Source: Saccoglossus kowalevskii (Eukaryota; Hemichordata; Enteropneusta; Harrimaniidae). From it: 27,258 nucleotides of DNA. This document shows positions 1-8,903 of this stretch, in pieces; the first letter of the stretch is position 1, and every line of letters begins with the position of its first letter. The translations under genes and the position numbers were made by a program. The notes below the pieces were generated by a model that did no database searches, was not told the DNA's origin, and saw only the letters and a program-made list of their open reading frames with translations. The stretch lies in contig NW_003152753.1 in assembly GCF_000003605.2 (NCBI RefSeq), forward strand, positions 142,549-169,806, written 5' to 3'.

Positions 1-19
1 TACCAGTGATTTATCTTAG
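1..19 (+). CDS. 3' end of an upstream TRAF-like paralogue (last five codons and stop)
   Basis: Read from base 2, the first bases encode T-S-D-L-S followed by TAG at 17-19. Gene B ends with the same five residues before its stop (21567-21569), and so does gene A just after its N run (stop 12727-12729). The nucleotides also match closely (AGTGATTTATCTTA in all three). This is best read as the C-terminus of a third tandem TRAF/MATH gene whose body lies left of the window. After the stop the three sequences no longer align, so the similarity is confined to coding sequence. The match is short, so the call rests on its exact position before a stop and on the tandem context. Confidence 0.7.
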
Positions 20-41
20 CATAGGTTTTTTATGTATGTTA

Positions 42-238
42 ATATTATATTATATTATATTATATTATATTATATTATATTATATTATATTATATTATAT
101 TATATTATATTATATTATATTATATTATATTATATTATATTATATTATATTATATTATATTATATTATATTATATTATATTATATTATATTATATTATAT
201 TATATTATATTATATTATATTATATTATATTATATTAT
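42..238. repeat. Pentanucleotide microsatellite (ATATT)n, about 39 copies
   Basis: This is an essentially perfect period-5 AT-only tract starting 23 bases after the stop codon of the upstream TRAF copy, so it probably lies in that gene's 3' UTR or just beyond. Open frames across it (repeated Y-I-I-L-Y) are repeat artefacts and do not represent protein. A tract this long and pure is expected to vary in length between individuals and to be prone to assembly error. Confidence 0.95.
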
Positions 239-432
239 TCACTGTTAATTGCAGGCAATTACAGTCGAATTTTAACTTATGGTGCATACTATGGAAGTTA
301 GATATTAGCATAAACAAACTGAATTGTCGAATTATTTATATTATTATATGAATTATTTATGGAAATAGAATGAGTAAGTGTCATTAAATATCTCTTCTAA
401 ACTTAATTTTAATATACACAGTAATTATGTAG
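239..432. other. Short AT-rich spacer
   Basis: This is AT-rich sequence between the microsatellite and the MITE-like element. I see no coding potential, no clear polyadenylation signal and no repeat structure. Confidence 0.6.
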
Positions 433-646
433 TACTGTAAAACATGTTGAAAAGGCGGCATGCAATTTTAGCGAATTGTGGTAAAATGACGTAATAGCGA
501 AATGTTGATTTAGCGAATTTCTTTTGTCATTGTTGATTTCTTTGTTTGGCGGCCATTTTGAATTGATAATAAATTCATTAGCGACATCTTGAATTAGCGA
601 ATCAGTTCTCTCGCTAAATTCGCGAAAAAAAACATGTATTACAGTA
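433..646. mobile_element. MITE-like element, copy 1 (TA-flanked inverted termini)
   Basis: The ends are inverted repeats. The left end (433-448) reads TACTGTAAAACATGTT, and the reverse complement of the right end (631-646) matches it at 15 of 16 positions. The outermost TA on each side fits a TA target-site duplication, as made by Tc1/mariner-type transposases. The interior is dominated by the motif TTAGCGAA in direct and inverted forms. A 25-base internal stretch (577-601) recurs exactly in the second element at 17192-17216. It has no coding capacity and is therefore non-autonomous. The superfamily is inferred from the TA flanks only. Confidence 0.65.
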
Positions 647-1065
647 TTCAAATTACTGGGTTCTGTCACATATTTTCAAGAAATATTCAAACAATAATAC
701 ACTCAGGTGATTAGATATGTCAGTTGTTGACAGCCGATTGATGATGATGGATGTATTGTGACATATTTTGACCCCCGGATTCTGACCTTGCATTCTTGCA
801 ACATTTACTGCACTTTCATACCCGTTCATGCAGTTTCCTTTCATTATTTCATCCAGATTCCATGATATTTAATATTTAAAACCAACCTTTACTTCACAAT
901 CACTCTAGTTTTCACTTTTCTAAAATTATTTTACTGATTAAAAGACTTTTCACTCCTATCATGCAATCTCCCATAGTACGTCCGCATACACAGCGGCGAT
1001 CACCAACATAACTACAAATAAACTCGCTTTCATGAGCTGAGGTCTCAGTCCGTTGATATAGTTAC
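647..1065. other. Unassigned non-coding stretch
   Basis: The short open frames here show no family resemblance, codon bias or splice-site pairing. I recognise no gene or repeat. Confidence 0.5.
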
Positions 1066-1144
1066 ATTCTCACTGAGTGAGACTGAAGCAGTGGAACACA
1101 CATAGAATATCGAGGTTAGTTTGGTTTATTTCTAGTATCAATAC
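1066..1144 (+). promoter_or_regulatory. Non-coding segment duplicated upstream of gene A (copy 1)
   Basis: About 80 bases starting ATTCTCACTGAGTGAG recur at 15334-15418 with roughly 80 percent identity by eye, including GAAGCAGTGGAACA and ATCGAGGTT. Each copy lies downstream of one TRAF gene and upstream of the next, as expected for a conserved 5' piece of the duplicated unit. In both copies the segment contains a weak potential splice donor (GTTAGT at 1115 here, GTTTGT in the other). An untranslated first exon or promoter is one reading; an ordinary dispersed repeat is the other. Confidence 0.4.
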
Positions 1145-3836
1145 GACTTTGTGCCAACTGTACCTTAAGAAAATGAAATGAAAACAGAGCCCCCCGCCCT
1201 GACAAGATGTTGCTTGGTCAAACTTATTTCTATTTACCGTATGTATATTTACCGTGTGTATTATTATTCAACAATCGCTTTGTTCCTATTTGTGAATGTT
1301 TTCAAGGCGTGTTCTTGACAAGCTGATGTTAATGATATCCGCGAAGTATTAGTGCGACTACTATATCAATATAAACCATAATCAATGTGGTAATGGCAGA
1401 CTTCCTTTAATATGGGGGATTCAAAAACTGATACTACTTTTTTACGAAAAGACACTAGTTTTAATATTCTTTCGTGAAAACCGTTAGCAAATAAATAATT
1501 TGAGAAACTCGAATAAGTCATTTATTTTTGCATCAGAATGTGATATTATCTAATAATGACTAGGAAGAATTACATATGCAATGAGAAATATCACATTCAG
1601 GTTACGGCATTGCCCCCGCAAGTGTATATAAGGCAACAAATTAAAATCGATACCCGGTGTATCTAATGAAACAATGTTTTATACCTTGACTGTAATAGTG
1701 CAGGCATCAATTCAGTCAGTTTGGCTGTTGCATTGTGACGCCTAAGTTTGCCAAACAGCACGTGAATATATGATAACAAATGTCCCTTACCGATCAACAA
1801 TAGTTCACAATCTGTTGTGACAATGTTATCCGCGAGTTATTTTTTTACTAACAGCGACATATACACGTATATCCGATATCAACGGCAGCGAACAATTGGG
1901 CGTGCATTGACAATTCTTCTATTTTTAACATTAAAGTTTCTCAGAATCGCCGTCAGATTTATACTAATTTGATACTATTTTTACTATGATATATTGTTTT
2001 AACTTTTTAATTTTCTATTGACATGTATTTAATTATCAATGCATCATGGGAAATAGCCTGGTTAACCGCATTCTTCTTTAGATGAAGTTATTAAATGCCA
2101 CATTCGCCCCTGGCTACCAGAACCGTGTCCATAACTTACCTCGAGTTACCGCCCTCGCCGACGACTTAGATGAACGCAAACCATATCTGATATTTAAGCC
2201 GATCGCTAAGAGCAATTTATGTCATAATGACATTCTTGCATCATCCAAACACTGAAGTCATATGATGTCATATAACAGCGATATCTATCTATGTCAATAT
2301 TGATTTTATACAACAGGATGAACGGATACAACTACTTCCAATTAGTTCGATATTGCCGTTCAAACTTATGAGGAGGTGACATAGGACAATATTTAGTTAT
2401 AATATGATTTCCGATTTTTGTTGACCACTAATTGACAGCTTTTCAATTGCATGTCTGTGCTATGTACAACAACGTAATTGTGGGTTTAGTGGTTCGTTCG
2501 TTATTAGTAACTCCCTGACCTTTGAGAACAGTGGGAATGCAAAATCCTGTTTAAATGTGTTTTGTTGTTTGATTATTGTTATGATGTATTCACTCTATTT
2601 GTGCTTTGTATTATATACACTCATGATCGAAGTGAATATAATTGTTGTCCCATACTCAAAAAGTAGGCGTTTCTAAATTCACATATTGTAATTTTAATGA
2701 AACCACTGCCACAAAATGATTTGCGGTCAATTGTGCAATTTCCACAGCAAACTCAGTATTGCCATGAGTGTGATAATAGTTTCTATCCATTGCATCATTT
2801 GTATCAGTGTTGGGAAACACTGTGTTCTATAAAAGTAAGCGATACTAGTATTACTACACAGTGTTTAGAAAAGTCGCAAAATATATCAATTGATCATAAT
2901 TGTATTGCTCTCTATGCTGTAAGGTAACGTAATCAGTCTTCTTGTCAAATGTTTGAACTAACTTTGATTTATTGACTTAAACAGTTTGTAACTTTGAGTG
3001 TATTTTCACCCCTATACTACGTTCAGATGATTGCACTTGACACGTACTAGTCGGCTCGTTCCAACTGAACACTCTGGCATGATTCGAAAATGGCTCCACT
3101 TCTTGGATACTGTCGCGCGGAGATCGAAAATTCACATTTATTGTGCAATTATTGATCGATGTTTATACAAATGTTTTCATGTTCTAGTTCGTGTTTATAG
3201 TTACTTATACATGTTTCTCTGATTGCGATCCGGCCTTTAGTCGCTGAGTTATAAGCATTACAAGTTTAGAAACAAACACAATCTTACCAGATTGACCATT
3301 TTAAAAGTCGGACCCATTGCGAACGTAGGAGAAGTAATCTCAACGATCACGCGCTATACACTGGCACGCAAAAACACGCGTCCGACCGAAAGCACGTTTC
3401 ACTTGTGAGTCTTGTTAGTTTTGTCTTGTACACAACGTTCATCCAGTTTCTCAATAAACGGAGTAGTCCTTCATTTTGACTGACTTCGCATACTGAGATT
3501 GTCTTGCTGTGTGTTAATAAGGGAAAGGACCTGTGCTGGACTTTATCCGTCCACAACAGATACGGACGATCTTCGGCATGTCCGTCTCGGCAATTGGCTC
3601 GAATATTGGAAGAAATAATTCACAAACAATTTCGGCAGATAGCATATAAAATTAGAAATCTTTGTTTGATCGATTACTATCGTGGAACATAGTGCTGTGC
3701 TTGCTTGTGAAAGTAATGCATTCCGGGTATCCCACTGTGGCTGCAGTAACACACGTAATCTTAGTACATATTTCAGTATTTTTCTACAGTATCCGCGAAT
3801 ATATATGGTCTACATCATTTCTACAAATCTCGAAAT
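1145..3836. other. Long gene-free spacer
   Basis: No supportable gene was found. A 12-base perfect inverted repeat (1536-1547 and 1587-1598) forms one possible hairpin. An open frame at 2697-2927 encodes 76 residues with several cysteines, followed at 2925 by a possible donor (AG|GTAACG). It resembles no family I know and has no matching upstream exon, so it is left uncalled. Confidence 0.5.
1536..1598. repeat. Inverted repeat (12-base arms, 39-base loop)
   Basis: GAATGTGATATT at 1536-1547 is the exact reverse complement of AATATCACATTC at 1587-1598. The stem does not extend cleanly beyond the 12 pairs. No function can be assigned. Confidence 0.6.
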
Positions 3837-4442
3837 ATGACTAGCAAGGGTAATTATAGACCCGTTTCCATAACTACAGTTTTATCCAAGGTCTTCGAAC
3901 ACATACAGATGTCAAAATTGATGTTTCTGACAATCAATTCGGTTTTGAAAAGAATCACGCGACTGACTTGGGTATTTTTGCGTTGAAAGAAATTTCCGTG
4001 GAAGTCGTGTATTTGTTTGCATTCTCGATGCATCTAAGGCCTTTGACAGGGTCAACCATTGGAGCCTGTTTACTAAGCTCACAAAACGCAAAGTGCCGGG
4101 TTGTGTTAGTCGATTTCTTGTCAACTGGTCTGAAAACCAAAAGCACTGCTACTGCCTCTCATTCAATGTATCAAAAGAAGTTAGAAAAGTTAGTGTTTGT
4201 CGCCTTCATTGTTCAATGTGTATATGGATGACCTAAATGTGAATTTAAATAAACTTCCTTGTGGCTGTATTGCTGGCAACAAAGTAATTAACAATATTAG
4301 TTATTCAAATGATATGTGTATACGAGCGCCCTCAATAAACGAGTTTCACAAACTACTGAACACTTGGAATTACATGCCTCTGATACAACGCGATAAAAAC
4401 GAAGTGTATACATATTCCCGACCGACATGCTGTCTCCGGTGA
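3837..4442 (+). mobile_element. Degenerate non-LTR retrotransposon, reverse-transcriptase fragment
   Basis: Pieces of a LINE reverse transcriptase follow in the right order but in different frames. From 3843 the translation reads S-K-G-N-Y-R-P-V-S-I-T-T-V-L-S-K-V-F-E-H, the NYRP-type motif early in the RT domain. Around 3935 comes D-N-Q-F-G-F. Around 4018-4060 comes D-A-S-K-A-F-D-R-V-N-H, the first catalytic-aspartate motif. From 4197 comes S-P-S-L-F-N-V-Y-M-D-D-L, then Y-S-N-D (about 4300-4311) where active enzymes have Y-A-D-D. Frameshifts and the damaged catalytic box show that the copy is dead. The endonuclease and the 3' end of the element are not recognisable. Clade assignment (CR1/Jockey-like) is uncertain. 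Confidence 0.8.
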
Positions 4443-6095
4443 GCCTAATGAGTCAGGTCTCTTGTCTCGTAGTTCAACTATCTGAGTCACATGGTTACGT
4501 GTAATATGAAGGACAATGCGGACATTGATCACCAACGTCACTTGTTTTGTTTGAAAGCTAACCTGCTTTTGATCTATGTTTGTTGTTAACAAATATTTTT
4601 TTGAATTTAGAGAGCATGCTTGCTTGTACAAAAGTTTATTGACTATTTTACAGAACAGTAACTTGAGATGGAGGTCAGCCTTGTTACACTGTTGCAATCA
4701 AATGTAATACTGAGACTTTGTGCGCAATTACGTAATAGCAAACAAACTAATCATTTCAGTATTGTGTATTTTTTATATAAACACATTTGTTTGAAATACG
4801 TGTATACAATTTTCTATTCTTTGTTGGAAGGACAGTCGATGAGCGGTATTTGGGGTGGGGTGCACTGATCGAATGTTCTGTAGTTAATGACTTGTTGTTT
4901 GGTTCATGGCATTGAACTAAGTAACATCGGATCGTCTATAGAAGTTTATTTCAAGCCATGTGTGACAATTATACTTTAACTTATTACATTGCAATGTTTT
5001 GGTAAGCTTTATTTGATGTTGTTACTGCCATTTTAATTTCATTTTTGTTTATTTCCGCCGGGTTTCTATCCTATATTTAGAAATGTTCAAATGTCGGAGC
5101 ATGCAAAGTTAATATCAATCTAACACATATGTGGGTAGGTCATGCAAAATATAATTCAATCATTACAAAACTTTGTTCTTATGGAGCATACATTTAGATA
5201 AGCTGTTTGCTTCAAAAAAATCATAATCCAATGTCTTTATCAACATATCATACGTATACACAAGTAATAATTTGCAACTGGTGTTTTATGTATACCTACA
5301 CACAAGTTTGTGGCAAATAAAACATTAAGTTCCTCGTTAAATATTAGAATCAGTAGTGGAATTACCACGTGACAACCGTCAGGATGCAGAATTCCATGCC
5401 AAATTATTTTATTTCACAATTAATATAGCAATTACAATGCAAACATTCCATTTTTTTTCTTGGAGACACCATAACAATAAAGCTGTAAAGAATACCTCCA
5501 GTACATGATTTCTCTTTTACCAGATTTCAATTTATCGACAGATTTTACGAAATATCTTGCTCTAAGTGAAAATGACCATAAGCGTCTTTGTTTTTGGTAT
5601 ACTGAAGGTATGATTCTATGGCTGAAAATATTGTTTTGCATCTAATAAATTCAATTCCCTGACATAACGCGTTATAATGTTATTGTAAAACAAATCACCG
5701 TCATATCGATTTACAATTTCCTCGTACTATGTATTACCTTAGTTATAAGGAAATATCTTTAGTTTAATGTTGTAGTATTGGAAGGGACTTCCCATGACCA
5801 TGTTGAGGAAATGTTGAGTCACATTATGTTAAAACACTATTTTGTGAACATATATCATTGTGGAAAGTTCTCTTACACGTCACGTAAACAGACGATGTCT
5901 TTAAATATCCAAATAATTCTACAATCACATTTATCTCGGTAATCTCGGAGAACAGGTATGTTTTGATTTAATATGCAGAGGAATCATACATTGTTGTAAT
6001 TCGCAATGAAATATTACTATTGATGATTTAATTCAGATTCCGTTCAAAATATTATCTTTACCACGAACACATAGTGTTGTGAATATGGGCGATTA
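4443..6095. other. Gene-free spacer
   Basis: The sequence is AT-rich with only short scattered open frames and no recognisable protein similarity. No repeat unit, RNA gene or clear promoter is apparent. Confidence 0.5.
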
Positions 6096-6103
6096 TGACG
6101 TCA
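6096..6103. promoter_or_regulatory. Palindromic CRE (TGACGTCA)
   Basis: This is an exact 8-base cyclic-AMP response element, the consensus for CREB/ATF bZIP factors. It lies 320 bases upstream of a TATA-like box. A single 8-mer can occur by chance; it is reported because it belongs to the cluster at 6416-6659. Confidence 0.35.
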
Positions 6104-6415
6104 CATGCCCACTCAACACAAAAGGTGTTCGATTGGGCAGTCGCTGTCTCAATTTAAATACAGCGGACTCTTACTTCGCCATGAGTGTGTGGCATACATT
6201 GATAGTTTGATGCCAAATTAAACAAAACAAACATGCTATATGGCAAAAAATGACATTTTCGGTGTTTAATACGAAATGAAAGAACCTACTTGTGATTGAT
6301 ATCCGTCCTTACAGCCTGGTCTAATATAATTTATGTGACCTTTGTGTAAACACAGCCAAAGCGGGGCAATGTAAACGGGCGATACCATTTGATGTATGTA
6401 TGCTATGGAAGGGAA

Positions 6416-6659
6416 TATAAAAGCACTGGTAGTCACATGATTGCAATTACTGTCTCAAATACATATGTACACAAGTGACGAACAAGACTTGTGCAATGAA
6501 AGACGTAACGACTAAACACCAGTGAAAGTTTCTTGTCCCCCCCCCACCTTCTTCCCACCACCACCGCACCACGACACTAGAATGTTCCAGAATGCGTCAC
6601 ACATACGTCACGTTCTATTTATAGGTATGACTTCATACACTATTCATGACTATTTATAG
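6416..6659 (+). promoter_or_regulatory. Candidate promoter/enhancer: TATA, heat-shock element, two MEF2-type sites
   Basis: A consensus TATAAAAG lies at 6416-6423. A perfect three-unit heat-shock element (GAA-nn-TTC-nn-GAA) lies at 6580-6592. Two identical MEF2-type decamers CTATTTATAG lie at 6615-6624 and 6650-6659, 35 bases apart, with GCGTCAC and ACGTCAC half-CRE motifs between. A CCAAT box follows near 6735. No coding exon is attached. Gene A begins about 2.2 kb downstream, and its first coding exon may be preceded by a 3' splice site, so this could drive gene A through an untranslated first exon. That link is inference. Confidence 0.35.
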
Positions 6660-6859
6660 TTGTACACCTATATAGAGCAGTACATTACTCATGCAAGTCA
6701 TTTTCCAGTGACTCATAGAAGAACAACGAACAGGTCAGCCAATAAGAAACCAGACATCCACCAATACACTCCGCCTACTACCACTAGGAGTTGTTCAGTC
6801 ATCCAGCCACACACTACGGTACACGATTTATTGAAGAAGAAACAATAAACGGTAAATAT

Positions 6860-7433
6860 GAATGAGCACGCATGGGGTTCCACCTACCTTCATATCCGAG
6901 GTTAAAGTGCATTAACCTGTATAATGAATGTATCGCGTGGTACAATAACATTCGTGATTGTGCTATGACAGTTTACTTTAAATACAGTTTTATTCACAAT
7001 GCTCAGGCATCGTGATACATGTAACATTTTGTTGAATTTATTTAATTACTTTCTCTTCAAATAATTAGTCACACTTTTATGAATTCGATTTATATACTTT
7101 CCAATTATAATACTTAGACGTCCGTTTCATTTAAATGTTGAGATATAAACATATCCCTTACTGATTCTCGCGTATTCGCATAACTGCGCGTAATTTGAAT
7201 AGTGGCAAACTCATTACACCATGTATTCTCATAAAATCTAATTCGGTGTATAACATTTATAGTAATCGCAAATGAGGGCGACATCATTTGGGGGTACTGT
7301 ATTCAAAGAGATATTTCAATTAAGAAATTTATATACTTAATGACCGTGATTCAACCACGTGAGAATGATCACCTCCCTCGCATACACTTTCAAAGTCACG
7401 TGGTGTATTGGGTGACACGGCATGGTTCGGTAT
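6860..7433. other. Gene-free spacer
   Basis: This is AT-rich sequence between the candidate regulatory cluster and the minus-strand LINE. Nothing recognisable was found apart from CACGTG E-box hexamers near 7356 and 7398. Confidence 0.45.
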
Positions 7434-8690
7434 GTTGAATGAATGAACTTTATTGTTCCCGTGTAAAAAAGCGTAGGTTACATAGGGTGTTTGCAACAAT
7501 AAAGAATTTTTGTTAACAAGACAATATTTTGAAAATAACTAGTATGAATGTACTTAAAATTCACAAATAAATAAATATGTATAAAAAAATAAATACACAC
7601 ATAAATTATTAAAGAAATCTAATCTCTAATTTTGGTCGCAGCTAAAATAAAGTTAGATATCTCTTGTTGAACTAATTTATCTTGATGAGAAAGTAAATAT
7701 GTGAAACGAGAAATGTTATTGTCAGCCGGAACTGTAATTTTATGTAACAGTTGAGATCTCTGCTGTTCATAGTTTTGACAATCTAAAAGGAAATGGATCT
7801 CATCTTCAATGCAATTATTACAAAATTGACAAAGTTTGCTATTTATTGGTACTTTAGGGATAGAATGTCTGTCTTTTTCAATAGCTAAACAATGATCGCT
7901 AACCCTGAATTTAGTGAACATTTTTCTATTTTCACCATTCAAATTAAGTAAATAAGGCTCCAAATTGTACTTTGTTTTAAATTTTGAATATGTTCTGAGA
8001 ATGTTTAGAATTTTCATTTTATATAGCAGTTCTCCACTTGTTCACATACCTGCTTTGTAAATTTGATCATAAAATTTTACAAATTGTTGCTGTTTGTGTT
8101 TTGAGGATTTTTCCTCTCAGAAGAAAATCTAATGATGCTTCCTGTAATATGGTTTTAAGATTAATGAACAAACTATTTTATATAGATGCCTTTTTCTGTT
8201 CATAGAATGTCTGTTTAGTTAGATTATCATCTGGTAATTCTACGATATGCAGCCAATATTTAATTATTTGCTTTTTGATGTCAATTAAAAGAGGATATTG
8301 CCCCAATTCTGCTCTTGCTGCTAGATTACATGAGGTCCTGTTAATCTGCAAGATTTGCTTACAAAACTTCAAATGAATTTTTTCTATCGTGTTTTTTCCC
8401 ATTTGTTGTTGTTGATGAAACTTTGTCCCCATACCTCTGATCCATATAGAAGGATGGGTTTTATAAAAACGTTAAATAAATGTAAAGAAAGTTTAATATT
8501 TTTATTATCCCATAGTATTTTGTTCATAGCAAAAAGTGTTTTTCCAGCTTTCTCTGCTATATTGGCTGTTGCCTCATTGAAATTACCATTTGAACTGAAA
8601 ATAATCCCTAAATAAATATACTGCTTAATACATTTAATGCATTGGTTGCCAATAGTAATATTAACACACATAAATTAATTCTAATAAGAA
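7434..8690 (-). mobile_element. 5'-truncated non-LTR retrotransposon (RT C-terminal region and 3' UTR)
   Basis: Three minus-strand open pieces follow the order of a LINE ORF2 C-terminal half. 8671-8384 contains Y-L-G-I-I-F-S-S-N-G-N-F and P-I-L-L-Y-G-S-E-V-W-G, the region just after the RT catalytic core. 8432-8178 contains I-E-K-I-H-L-K-F-C-K and A-E-L-G-Q-Y-P-L. 8017-7619 contains the C-x2-C...H-x4-C tail motif (C-Q-F-C-N-N-C...H-F-L-L-D-C). A frameshift near 8400, beside a short homopolymer run, and a further break between 8178 and 8017 separate them. The 3' UTR runs to about 7434 and ends in GTTCATTCATTCA on the minus strand. The endonuclease and RT core are missing, so the copy is 5'-truncated and inactive. 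It lies just upstream of gene A, antisense to it. Confidence 0.8.
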
Positions 8691-8903
8691 TAAAACGTGG
8701 TTCATCTTCCTTTGCGACACGTGGTACAATACGATCACAGCAATCCTATGTGCTATATATACAACATTCAATCTTATACCTACCACCTGTGAAATGTTAC
8801 ACATATCACTTTTTTCAGAAAAGTTTTTTTTCAAAATATATGATCGATGACCTTGTTCATTTTATTTAGCGTTGACTTTAACGACGTACCGTTGCTTCAG
8901 GAC

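Noticed and set aside
6-301. Open frames of 80 and 89 residues made of repeated Y-I-I-L-Y
   Set aside because: They are translations of the ATATT microsatellite and do not encode a protein.
2697-2927. Cysteine-containing 76-residue open frame with a possible donor at its end
   Set aside because: No recognisable domain, no matching acceptor or neighbouring exon, and length within chance expectation.
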